DNA from: Myrmaecium sp. VS I D KN 1
Lineage: Eukaryota; Ascomycota; Dothideomycetes; Valsariales; Valsariaceae
Direction: 5' to 3'
Assembly: GCA_019775845.1 (NCBI GenBank)
Contig: JADQAV010000002.1
Location: 1,612,001-1,676,000, forward strand
Length of the DNA stretch: 64,000 bases
Below are positions 1-10,868 of the stretch, in pieces; position 1 is the first letter of the stretch, and each line of letters begins with the position of its first letter. The notes beneath the pieces are model-generated. The model saw nothing but the letters and a program-made list of their open reading frames with translations. It did not search any database and was not told where the DNA came from. Made by a program: the position numbers and the translations under genes.

Positions 1-500
1 TCGCCCCGCCTTCCGAACTCATTGCCCGCCAGCACCGTCTCGAATCCATCCTTGGCCGCCTGCAGGATCGATTCGTCGAAGCTGCCGGGCTGCAGCCAGA
101 CGGCCTTGATGCCCACCTCCTTGGCCTCCCTCAGGAGCGCCTTCGTCACCGCGGGCGGGGTGATGACGCTCAAGCCATACGAGGCCGGGTCGTCGGGCAG
201 TTGCGAGGGCGTCGAGATGGCGGGATGGTCGTGCGAGCGCACGCGGACGGAGGGCACCCGCGGATTGATCGGCTGGACCGGGAGCGAATGGGCGAGGTAC
301 CAGGCGAACACTGTGCAGCGGAAGCGGGGACCAATTAGCCAGTATTTATCTTCCCCGGAGGAGATCCGGTATTTATTTGGGGCTATTTCAGTATAGATAT
401 ATACAGTACCTTTGTGGCCGTACTTGGACGGATCGGAAGAGGCACCTGCGACCGCAAAGCGGGGGCAGCTGAAGAAGCGTTTCAGTGCTGCTTCGGCCAT
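1..500 (-). CDS. CoA-binding domain protein (YccU-like), 3' part cut by window edge
   Basis: Two exons are visible, 500..410 and 310..1, joined by a 99-nt GT-AG intron; the gene runs off the window. The product starts MAEAALKRFFSCPRF and continues with VAGASSDPSKYGHK, a Rossmann-type nucleotide loop, then KVFAWYLAHSLPVQPINP and SVITPPAVT, which match the small CoA-binding (YccU/succinyl-CoA-ligase alpha-like) family. Near the edge are VWLQPGSFDE and a Gly-Asn segment, as in that family. The ATG was chosen because it directly precedes the family's usual N-terminus and the splice restores the frame exactly. Family members bind CoA, but their physiological role is poorly known. About 134 residues are present, roughly the family's usual length, so little is missing. 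Confidence 0.85.
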   Translation of the reverse strand, partial: MAEAALKRFFSCPRFAVAGASSDPSKYGHKGTVYIYTEIAPNKYRISSGEDKYWLIGPRFRCTVFAWYLAHSLPVQPINPRVPSVRVRSHDHPAISTPSQLPDDPASYGLSVITPPAVTKALLREAKEVGIKAVWLQPGSFDESILQAAKDGFETVLAGNEFGRRG

Positions 501-1478
501 GACGTCGTCTTTCGTTCTCGAAGGACAGGACACGCAAGGCTGGGATGCGATGGGGTAAGGTCCCGGCGCTACAGGTGGGCGAATCGATCCACCTTTAGAA
601 TGCGTGGTGCTTGGTTGGGGAAGTTTTGGGTGTAGAACTAAAGGGAGACAAATATCAGATATGAATATATCGACACCAGGATGACAAATATCTATGGCAC
701 ACAAGGGCCACGCTCCGAACCACAAATGCAGTCAGGCCATCATACCCGAGGTTTTATAACATGTACTACCCTCAGTGGCGAGTTCCTACGATTCCGTGTA
801 ATGACGCATGGATTATAGAATACACTGTGTACAAGTACCTGGCGAGGATATGTCCTAGATAGGCCAGTGGAAGAGTATACATCCACTATCCCTGGCTTGA
901 TTATGATGGTACAACAGTAAGTAGGCATGACATATCAAACGGAGAAAGCGGAAGGCACATAATTCAATTCCTGCTATCCTAAGAAACGCCAACCTTGAAA
1001 TCGCAATGGTGGATCATGATATGTAAAGGGATGTGCTGGTCAAGGCAAGACTATCGCTCGAGACCAAGGTGAAAAGGAACGCCAATCTTCGTAACGCGTG
1101 AGTGCAGATGCATTTCCAGTGAACTTCATCCGGTAACATCGGCTTATCGTCACGGGACTTCCGTGCTTTAGGGGGTCGTTGACTCGTAGATTTCGTGGCT
1201 CGTGAACATCATATCTGCAATGAAAATGGCGGTATCCCCCTACAACAATATAGGTGGACAGGGCTCATGTAATGCGTGGAGAAGCCTCTTAATGGCTTTT
1301 GGGCGAGGGCCGCTATGTCAGCGTTGCTATCATCGCTGCCACTAACTCTGGTTTCGGGCCTTTCCGTCCTGCGGTTATACAGTCAGTCTCATTATCTCCT
1401 TTAGACGATCGATCGAGCCCCTGGAACAACTCACACGAGAGCGTCAAGGAAAGGAACGAGGCAAGGAACCTACACAAC
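501..1478. other. Intergenic region, no gene seen
   Basis: This is the upstream region of the CoA-binding gene and the downstream region of the Arg/Ser-rich gene. Its ORFs are short, lack a coding pattern and match nothing I recognise. Confidence 0.6.
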
Positions 1479-3016
1479 CTAATGTGCAGATCTCACCAGG
1501 GCCAACCTACCCTTTCTGTCCCTGTCGATACGAATCACGTCTTTCGATTCCTCTTTCTCCTTCCGGCTCTCTGTGACTGCACGGCGGTCTACAAGTTCAT
1601 AATCGCTTTCCCTCTCGTTGCGCAGGGCCCGACGTTCAAGCTCCAGATCACGCATCTCACGTTCAATCTCACGCTCACTGCGTGGATGGTCCTTACGAGG
1701 AACAAGGACAGTCAATGGTCCGCCGATGTGGTTACTCTCTTCCACACGCTCCTCGTAGTGGTCATATTGGCGATGTGTACGCGCAGGCGAGGCAGATCGG
1801 ACAGTCCCAGGAGGAGCAGCATAGTATCCACCTGGAGCTGCCGGGGGCGCATATACAGATTCGAGTTGGGGGGCAGCTGGAGGGATTTCGATGACATTTT
1901 GAGTAGCAGGCGGACCCGATTCATAGATGTAGGTGGTTCTAGCTGTTCCTTCGAAAGCTCATGGTCAATCGGTGATCACTTCTATATATCGCAACACCGA
2001 ATGGGGAACCACTTACTGGAAGTCCTATAATCCTCGCTGATCTTGATGATCTCGTCAATCTGCTCTTTCTCGAGAGCGCGGCGAACAATTATAAAGTCCT
2101 CCTAAGACGCAGAGTCAGCTTAGTGAAACGAGGCACAGATTCGGCGGGGCGATATCTATCCGCTCACCTCTTCCTCGAAGGGGTAGCCTAGATCGACCAC
2201 GACCTTCTTCTCTACGAGACGTTTGGGCATTCGGGTTCGGCCTTTTTTACCAAGCGCGCGTGACGGAGGAGCAAGATCTTCGAAGCTGGATGAAGAGCTA
2301 CGGGGGGATGGGACTTGACTCTTGCGTCGACGACTTCTAGAGCGATGAATATGGATATCACGGTAGTCTTCCTCTCTGTAGTCGGGCTCCGTATCCTTAT
2401 ACCGAATCTCTTCATAGTCTTCCTCTCGATATCTAGTCCTAGAGGGAGACCGCCGTCGAGAGGGGGAGCGCCGGGAACGGATGGGGAGAGGGATGTCGAT
2501 GTTCTTCGGAGGACGCCATTCCTCCGAGTCGCGGGGATCGACGTATCGCCGCTTGTCGAAGGTGTCGACGGACGAAACCCTCCTGAGGTATTGCGGGCGA
2601 CCTGTCCGTTGAGGTGGAGCTTCCTCATATTCGCGTTCGATGATCGATTTGCGTCGATACGGAGCGAGGGCGCGGTTGGCAACATCGAATGGCGTGGGCT
2701 CGTCCAGAAACTCAGGCCTACGGCGGCTGGAACGTTGAGATCGGTCGTCGTCAAATCGATCTCTCTCGGCCAGGCGGGCTCGGGGTGCAGCTCTGCGCTC
2801 AAAGCTATCATCGATCTCGACCTCGCGGCGAAATCTGCCACCGGGAACAGATAAACGGTCGCGCTCCTCAATGTACAAAGAGTCGCGCTCTTCGGTAGCT
2901 CGGCGGCCACTGAGCCGCTCAAACTTGTCTCGGTCCCAGCGTTCTACTCGACGCCTTGGATCATCTTCGCACAACCCAAGATCGCCGGTTGAAGAACGAT
3001 AGTTGTGGTATGGCAT
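1479..3016 (-). CDS. Arg/Ser-rich charged protein, probable fungal DUF8035 family
   Basis: Three exons, 3016..2168, 2101..2017 and 1942..1479, give 465 residues; both introns are short GT-AG and keep the frame. The start is the ATG giving MPYHNYRSSTGDLG; an upstream in-frame start would add a leader low in charge that looks non-coding. Residues 1-280 are dominated by Arg, Glu, Asp and Ser, with an SR-like stretch (RSRRSPSRRRSPSRTRYREE) near 200. The second exon encodes EDFIIVRRALEKEQIDEIIK, an amphipathic helix I associate from memory with the conserved part of fungal DUF8035 proteins. The C-terminus has a Pro/Ala/Tyr-rich linker, then a long charged helix likely to be coiled. SR-type composition hints at RNA or nuclear association, but no catalytic motif is visible and the function is unknown. 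Confidence 0.75.
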
Positions 3017-4179
3017 GGCGATGGCGATGGCGATGGGGAGCTTCAGCAGGAGTCTGCGCAGTCTTGTCACAACAGCGATGCGATGGAAGCGCCCTGTGCG
3101 GTCGAAGCCTGGGAACAGATAGCCGCTTGCAGATGAGGGGTGCTCAAGGCGAGGCGTCTAGCTCGGCGGTGAAGGGGCTCTGGTTGCGAAGGAGGGGTTG
3201 CTCGTGAAGAGAAGAGCAGGCAGATAGTAGTGGAGGGGAACAGATGGGCAGTCTGCGAGATGAAGAGGTCGGACAGGTTCGAGGAGGCCTCGATGCAACG
3301 CTCTGAGGCGAAGTGGAGCTGTTGCAAGGAGGGCGTATGTACGGCACTGGCTGACCAGTGGGAGTGGATGAATGAGGTGGATGGGCATGAGCAGCAATCA
3401 GGTTGTCCGTCCGAGCTGGCCGAGCTGGCCGACTTGGTGGCTTGGGTGCGTCATCGCCCAGCAGCAACATCCATGGAAACCCTTGGGCTGACGGATTGGG
3501 TCCCGTCCCATCTTCCGTTCATGTTCGCCCAACTTCAGTTGCCCTTTCGTCTCGTCTCGCCGTCTCGGCCACACACAAGACACCTTCCGACTTCTATCGC
3601 GGCTCGTCTCCGACCCAACATTCGACGCTGCCGTGACGATGGCGGCATCGGAAGATAGCGGATCAAGAATCCAACAGATCCCGCCGCGAGAGGAGCGGGA
3701 GGAGGGCGAGAGGGTGAGCAAGAGTAGACGACAAAAGAAAGGTGCAAATGTACCTCATCACAGACGATCGTACAGTATAAATACTACATACGGTACGAAG
3801 TATCAAGGAGTAATGTACTGTACCTACAGTAATCTACGTGGATTATATTTAGTCGAGTGGCAAGCACCTTCTTCTACCTTCCTTCAACTCCACCCTTCAC
3901 ATCATCTGACGCGATGAGGGGGGGCATGGTGTTCGAAGATGAAGAATGCCCGACGCACGAGCACCTCATCACTTCCTCCACCTCGATCGTATCCGTACAG
4001 CGCCAGCTACAGACAAGAATATGTAGGCCACCGGGAGCATCGATCCTCTGCGTATGACGGCGGGGAGAGGAATCTGGAGCACTCTTCCGCTCCGTAGACT
4101 AAAACCACCGGCGTCGTTCCTGCCCCCTCGTCGCAAGTCTCCAAATACGACTCGCAAAACTGCCTGGAAGGGTAAGCGT

Positions 4180-4700
4180 TAGGTACCTACTGTACCTTAC
4201 CTTAAGGTACCTACTACCTTAGAACTTACCTGACCTAATGTAAGTACCATGTACATAGCCCATACCTGATAGCAAGGTGTTGTATGTATCCCTAAACTGC
4301 ATGGTAATGCCTACTGAGCTATTTACATGTAGAACTCCGGACGACTGCTCGTACTACTAGGTACTTAGGTAGTACTATGTACCTTACCTACTAGTACCTT
4401 ACATTGCCTACAGTACCTAATATGATACCGTCGGGTATCTGCTTGGGCGAAGCCGACGGGACCAATGACCTCCATAGGTTAAGTACAGTACAGCACTACC
4501 TTACTAGGTTAACTGTGCCTAAGGTAGCAGGTACTACCTTAGGTACCGTACCTGATATTCGACTCCAGGTAGAAGAGGTCCCATCTCGTCCCATTCCGTC
4601 CACATTCATCGAGGTCATCTTCCGGCAACCTCCTATCCCGGCGTGACCTTTCATTCCCTACTACTAGTAACTACAGTACTTACTAGTACTTCAGTATACT
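4180..4700. repeat. GTACC/GGTAC palindrome-rich intergenic tract
   Basis: Words such as TTAGGTACC, CCTTAAGGTACC and TACTAGTAC recur many times over roughly 500 nt, on both strands because many are self-complementary. The same vocabulary reappears in other intergenic regions (about 17.8, 29.1-29.6, 49.6 and 54.5-54.8 kb) but not inside coding exons. It is a low-complexity signature rather than a definable element; no terminal repeats or coding remnant are seen. Confidence 0.6.
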
Positions 4701-5348
4701 GTTTACATCATTATCATCATCATCGTCATTATCCCCTCCTTTAATTCGTGCTCACTGCTGCCACATCTTCTTTCTTCCCACATGGACCCTGATGGTTATA
4801 CGAACCTATCTGCTTACATGGTACATACCTGACTGTCTCCGAGTCGTCACGACCTAATGGCCATCTTATCAATCCAGACGGCGCGCCAGGACTAGCATGT
4901 CGGCATCCAGTCTTCATTCCGTCCGGCCTTGCGCCTTTCTATGCAGTCTGTAAGAGAAAAGCTGACCTCGATTGGCTAGCACAGGTTCTTCTAGTCCTGA
5001 CTCTAGTTCTCGCAGTCAACCGCAGTCATCCCTCCGACCCTTTATGCTTGCCACGCGCCACACACAATGTGATGCTACCCTTCGTTCCGTCAATATAGTT
5101 CTCCGTTCTCTGAAGGCCGGGATCGGGAGCACTGCAGCTGACCGGGTGGTGACCCTTTTGAGGATCTTCGGCCACAAAACGAATCCCCTACCGTCTCTTA
5201 ACTGTTTCCGTAGCTCGCAAGTAGGCGTCTTTCACGTCGTCCTGGTATGCCCCCGCACCGTACTGCTGTCGGCGCTACAATCCTTCTCTTTTCTTCTCGT
5301 CTGAGTTCGCTTGGGCGCAGGATATGTTTTTGGGTGGCTCCCTATGCC

Positions 5349-5355
5349 TATATAA
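5349..5355 (+). promoter_or_regulatory. TATA-like box of the giant secreted-protein gene
   Basis: TATATAA lies about 110 nt upstream of the ATG at 5466, followed by a pyrimidine-rich leader. The position suits a fungal core promoter; this is inferred from motif and spacing only. Confidence 0.4.
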
Positions 5356-5465
5356 CTAGGTCTTGCTCACCTAGATTCTCCTTTTGACCATTCTCCCCCT
5401 TGGATAATTCTTGTGTCTTGAAAATTTCAATTCCCATACATTGGTGCAAGTTTCTTTCTGGCAAC

Positions 5466-8400
5466 ATGCGTACCGGTGCTCTGCCCCTGGCCATGGCCTT
5501 GGGCGTATCTGTCGCTGCCTTCCCCCAGGCACATACGAAAGACTACGCACCCATTAGGATCCAACGCGTTGACGGCCGCGGTAACGAAGTGGAACTTGGC
5601 AGATATCGTTTCCAGGACGATTCAATCATGGACGTTCAGGGCCATGGCTGCAGCTTTCTTGGCAACAATCGTCATTTCAAGTGCATCAAAGGATACCAGT
5701 GTGAGTGCCAATATAGCGGAAAAGGGGAAGAGGTTTTTAGCTGATATGTATCACAGCTCGAAACTTCCAGTTGGGCTGCGACGGACTCATCCGTTATGCT
5801 CACGGCCAATCATTCTTTGCATGTGGCAACGGCCTTGAGACTGAGTTCGAACTGCATGACAGGCGTATCGAGGAGGACTGCGAAGAGGTTCGCCTGTATT
5901 GGGCTGGTCAGCTCAATACTGACTCATGCTTCGAATATCGCCAACCTGGCCACGCAAAGCTCCAGGACGTATTGCAAGGTGCCGTAGTGAATCGTCAAGC
6001 TCTGAAGAGAAGGCAGGAACTTGATACCGTGGAGGAGCCCATTGAAGAACTTGCTTTCGTGGAGGAGCCCAATGGACCCGATCCTTCTCCGTAAGCACTC
6101 GCCCAAAGCAGACTGTGTATATCACTGGATCTGCCTGTTATCTTGCATTTCGAAGGTTTACTAACGCCACTGAAGTCTCCAAGTAGTTCAAACCCAGGAC
6201 GGGTTCGCGGTTGTTGCTAATCCTCCCTTGACCGAGCAGGTGATCACACTTTCTGCTGATCCTCCTCAAACTGAGCAGGTGGCTACAATTGTTCCTATTG
6301 CTCCTGAAATCGAAGAGGTGGTTACTGTCATCGCTGATGCATCCGAAGATGAGGAGGTAGTCACAGCTATTGCTGAAACTCCCGTTACCGTGACGGAATT
6401 TGTCACCTCGACCTTAACGCAATCTGGGACCGGCGACCTACTGGCTACGCCCGAACCTGAGAGTGAGGAGGCTGATGATGAAGAACTCATCGACACAATG
6501 ATCGTCGAAACGGTGACTGAAGTAGAGTCTGTCGTCGTCACAGTCACGGCTACTTCTACGCCTACCCTTGCCGAAAAGAGAGATGTGCAAGGCGGTCTGG
6601 AGAAGCGCCAGGCTACCAGTATTAGCGTTGTGACCGTCACAAGTGCACCGGCGACAGTGGTTATGGTGACTATGGTCCCAGGGGGGTTCGTCACGTCCAC
6701 GTTGTTGCTGGGCTCGGTGTCCTCATCCTCGAAGTCCTCATCCTCGACTTCCTCGACTTCCTCAACTTCGTCGTCCTCATCATCGTCTAGTTCATCTATT
6801 GGGTGCCCGACGTCCACATCCACATCTACCGCCTGCCCGCCATACACGACATCGTCGGAAGGATGTGCGACGTCCACGTCCACATCGTCCACCTCCTGCC
6901 CGACTTCATCCACGTCTTCCACGTCCTCCTGTAGCACATCGACGAGCAGCACTACGAATGGTTGCTCTTTCAGTTCCAACTGCGGTCCGACGACTTCGGT
7001 GTCTAGCTCCAGCTCCAGCTCTAGTTATACCACGTCTAGCTCTCAAGGGCTCTATTACCCAAACTCGGAGGGCCGTAATGAGCAGACTCAACAAGGCAAA
7101 GCTGGCTACGGAGTGAGTGAAGGACCAGCCGGCAAGGACGCGCAATTGGACCGATCAGCTGGTAATGGTCAAGGCCAAAGCAATGGCAACTCGAACGCTG
7201 GCCAGGCCCAAGGATTCGATCCCGAAAGAGCGAAAGCTTTCTTCGCTAATATCTTTGGCAACATGGGCGCTCAAGAAGGCCAATCCGAAACCCAAGGGAC
7301 TGGCCAGGACGGCAAACACGGCGGCAACCAGCATGCCAATCAGAAGGGCAACCAGAGTGGTAACGAGAATGATCAGCTGAATGACAATCAGAATGCCCAG
7401 CAGAACTCCCAGCAAACTGGCAATCATGAAGGCAACCAAAAGGGCAACCAGAACGGTAACCAGAATGGTAATCAGAACGCCAACCAGAATGCCCACCACA
7501 ATGCCAATCAGAAGGACAACCAGCATGCCCACCAGAATGCCAACCAGGATGCCAACCAAAAGGGCAGCCAGGTCGGCTACCAGAACGGCAACCAGAACGG
7601 CAACCAGAACGGCAACCAGAACGGCAACCAGAACGGCAACCAGAACGGCCACCAGAACGGCCACCAGAACGGCCACCAGAACGGCCACCAGAACGGCAAC
7701 CAGAACGGCCACCAGAACGGCAACCACAAATCCAACCAAAAGAGCAGCCAGAACGACAACCATGGCGGCAATCAGAATGCCAATCAAAAGGGCAACCAAA
7801 AGGGCAACCAAAAGGGTAACCAGAACGGTAACCAGAAAGGCAACCAAAACGTCCATCAGAAGGGCAGCCAGATTGCCTACCAGACTGCTACCCAGACTGC
7901 CACCCAGACTGCCAATCAGGCTTCCAGCAAGCCTGCCAACCCAAAGGGCAGCCAGAACGCCAACCAAAATGCTAACCAAAAGGGTGGCCAGAGCGGCATC
8001 CAAGCTGACAATCAGAAAGATAATCATAACAAGAACCAGAAGGGTGATCAGGTCGGCAGCCAGTCCGGAGAGAAGAAAGGCAGCCAAAGGCTTCAAGGAG
8101 AGAATGACGCAAAACCCAAGGACCGGATTGGAAGTTCAGGTGGGAATGAGAACTATCTTCAGCCCGGCTCCTAAACTAACATGCTAAAAGGTAGCCTAGG
8201 AGCCCTAGATAAGGGCGTGGGCGCTCAGGATACTAATCAAGGCGGATCACAAGTCGGCGCCCCGCATGAGAACTTCGAGAGCCAGCGAGAGGCTAAACAC
8301 CAAATCCAAGGTCAGGGTGAGAATAAGGGTAGCAATCAAGGTGTCAATGGTGACTTCCTCCCGCCAAGGATGCGTCCGGCTGGTATCCTCGAGATGATCA

Positions 8401-10376
8401 GCAGACTTCGTGCAGATGCTGAGCGCTTACACGGTAACAACGGCGGTAACCAGGCAGGAAACGAGGGCGGCAACCGCACCGGCCCCGAAACCAGCAACCA
8501 GAGCAAGGAGGGCGAAGCCCATAGAGAGGGCATTGAAGGCTTTGGTAAGGCAGCAACCTTCCCTAGCAGCAGTGAAATAGCGCCCCAAGGCGGGAACGGA
8601 AAGGAGCAGCCCGAGAGACAAACCAGCAACGAAGGCGCAAGCCAAGTTGACGCCGGCAAGTGGCTGAAGCCTCACCAACGCCGGGACTTGGAGCATCTGG
8701 GCAAGGGGCAGACCAGTTGGGAGCAAATCTCGTCTCACTATAGGAACAGAAAGGGCCGAAAGGAATGGGTTTCCACCCACATTACCGGGGATGGAGCCCC
8801 ACCGAAAGGTAGAATTTCGTTCCAGGACCTCTTGAAGGGGTTAACCTCCTCCAACGGCAATGAAGAGGCCAGAGCTCGCAACACGCCCTCCCCTTCGTCT
8901 GCATCCCTGGCGTTGGGTTCGCTCTCCGCCGGCCAGAGCACTTTCTCGACCTTCAACAATGGGACCGCCTCTACGAGGGACTTGTCCACAAGTGCGTCTC
9001 TCTCCAGCTCCACGGAGGCGGCTCAAACAGAGACATCGTCTGCAAGTGTATTCTCCTCCAGCTCCACTGAGGTGGCCCAGGCAGAAACTTCGTCCGCAAC
9101 TGTATCCTCCTCCAGCTCCACCGAGGTGGCGCAATCTGAGCCGTCGCCCATAACGGCATCTTCCTCCAGCTCTACTGAAGCTGCCCAGGCTGCAGAAACT
9201 GAGGTAGACCCTGCCTCCCCTCGTGAAACAGCTCGCCCTGCAGAGAGCGACTCTGAAGGATTTCCATCGGATCTTGAAGACTCACAGACGACGACCGTCT
9301 CTTCCAGCTCGGCTGAAGCTTCAGTCGCATCGACTGAGAGCTCGGCGGCTGAGACCGCTGATGCTCTTACGCTCCCGGGCAGCTTTTCGGAGGCCACGGC
9401 CACCTCCGAAGCCGAGGCTGCGCTCACATCATCTACATCGATTGCAGAGTCTGAAGTGCCGTCAGCTTCAGCTTCAGCAGTCGAGGCTCCTGCATCCCAG
9501 ACTTCTTCGGAACCCGCTTTAGCTTCTTCTTCTTCTTCTTCTTCTTCTTCTTCTTCTATCTTTGAAACCGCAGCTGAGGAATCCGAGGCGGCAGCTTCCG
9601 AATCTCCCCTACCTGCTTCAGCAGAAGCTCTGGACACCGTCTCTGGAACTGCTAGTGGAGCATCGTCATCTGTGCCGGAGGGCACCAGTGCCGCTAGCAC
9701 TGAGCTGGCCTTTGATTCTCCCATGCCAACAGCCGAGGCTACTGCCGCTGATGAAACCCCAAGTGCTACTTCAGAAGAGCCATCTGTGGCCGCAGCAGCT
9801 GAAACGGCCTACGAGACTGTGACTGTCTATGAACTCATAACCACCGCGTCAGCATCTGCTTCGCAGTCTGCAGCTGCCTCCGAGGCTGCAGTTGAATCTG
9901 CTTCTCCCTCTGCAAGTGGCTCAGCCTCTGAATCCGTGAGCGCTGATGCTGCTGAAACAGCTGAGGCTACCGCAACTTCGGCTGCGGCATCTTCAGCTGC
10001 CGCCACTGCTGACGCAGCTTCCTCTACGAGCTCTAGTACTGACTCTTCTACCGCAGTTGAGTCAACTTCCGCAGCCCCTTCCGCCTCTGTAGTAGAAGCA
10101 GCTTCTTCTTCCGAGACAGCATTTGCTTCGGCCACAGCCGCCTCTTCCACGGCGGCCGCCTCGGAGCAGGCTGCCGCGGATCCCACCACTTCCACTTCGA
10201 CCACTTCCAAGAGCGTTGTCGAGAGCAAGGTCGCAGGCGTGGGTGAGAAGCTCATCAGAATCATCTTGAATCAGCTTAGGGCTGTGCTCGAGTTCAGCGA
10301 TGAGAGTGATGAGAACGACGAAGGCACCATCGTTGCTAGGTCTCCGATGCGCTTCGAGCGTCGCAACTTGCTTTGA
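5466..10376 (+). CDS. Giant secreted repeat protein (Cys head, Ser/Thr, Asn/Gln repeat and Ser/Ala domains)
   Basis: Four exons, 5466..5700, 5757..6090, 6176..8139 and 8191..10376, join in frame to about 1,572 residues. Introns are 56, 85 and 51 nt with good donors (GTGAGT, GTAAGC, GTGGGA); CTAAC lies before the second and third acceptors. Residues 1-20 form a signal peptide (MRTGALPLAMALGVSVAAF). Residues 20-165 hold a compact domain with at least six cysteines. Next come VTVT/EE-rich segments with possible Kex2 sites (ALKRR, AEKR, LEKR), a Ser/Cys/Thr-rich stretch, an Asn/Gln tract at about 570-795, a charged segment with apparent order (WLKPHQRRDLEHLG) and a long Ser/Ala/Glu-rich tail. The C-terminus (FERRNLL) is not hydrophobic, so a GPI anchor is unlikely. 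I do not recognise the family; a surface or matrix protein, adhesin-like, is an inference. Confidence 0.8.
7581..7724 (+). repeat. 12-bp tandem repeat encoding QNG(N/H)
   Basis: Twelve consecutive 12-bp units of the form CAGAACGGC(A/C)AC encode QNGN or QNGH. Degenerate NQxx units extend on both sides from about 7310 to 7990. Near-identity at the DNA level in the core suggests recent expansion by slippage or unequal exchange. The period of 12 leaves several frames open on both strands, which explains the long spurious ORFs there. Confidence 0.9.
9523..9557 (+). repeat. (CTT)n microsatellite encoding a Ser run
   Basis: About twelve CTT units lie inside exon 4 of the giant secreted-protein gene and encode an uninterrupted serine homopolymer. 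It is a likely site of length variation. Confidence 0.9.
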
Positions 10377-10868
10377 GTGTAATAGCGTGCCTTCTGCTGA
10401 GCCCTGAAAGCTAGCCATGAGGCGGGCAATCGCCCGGAAGGGCAACTTATCAACAGCACGGAATCGAAAGGCTGTCGATAGATGCGCGTGGCTCTCGCTT
10501 GACGAGCGTTGGTAACGGCCTAAGAAGGATTACAAAGGTGATCTGGGACCAGGTTGTGCCAGCATCTAAGCAAGGGCGGTGAAACTGCTTTTTAGTTTTG
10601 CGTGTGTTTGCAGGCCTCCCGAGAGTCGCTTGTATATGGATCCTTGGGTGTGAGCCATGATTTCTATCATGTCCAAACTTCGGGGGCCGATACGAGCACA
10701 GGAACTGCATGCGTAGTGCACAGTATTATTTAATAAAAGAATAAAAATAAAACTCTTTTGTTTCTGATAAAGCTCAGATAGTGTTTGTTTACCTACGTTC
10801 ACCCTCTACCTGCGATCAGCACCTGCAAGCAGTGTGAGTGCTTCACCTCTCTCGGACGACAAAGCCTT
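10377..10868. other. Intergenic region between convergent genes
   Basis: It holds the 3' ends of the giant secreted-protein gene and the EXPERA gene. An A/T-rich stretch near 10730-10760 with AATAAA words could supply polyadenylation signals. No gene is seen. Confidence 0.6.

Larger units (their letters stand above)
3017..5465. other. Long intergenic region with TACC/GGTA-rich palindromic stretch
   Basis: About 2.4 kb separates the Arg/Ser-rich gene from the giant secreted-protein gene; the two are transcribed divergently, so it holds both promoters. ORFs here are short and of arbitrary composition. The middle part (about 4180-4700) is unusually rich in GTACCT/AGGTAC words. Confidence 0.6.

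Noticed and set aside
7155-8096. 313-residue antisense ORF with LVAVLVAV repeats, and a plus-frame ORF with RTAT repeats
   Set aside because: Both are shadows of the 12-bp repeat, whose period keeps several frames open. They lack proper starts and any conserved feature.
6228-10376. Reading 6228-8174 and 8181-10376 as two separate genes
   Set aside because: They share one frame, and a good 51-nt intron (8140-8190) with CTAAC joins them. The upstream exons also splice in frame, so one gene is more economical.
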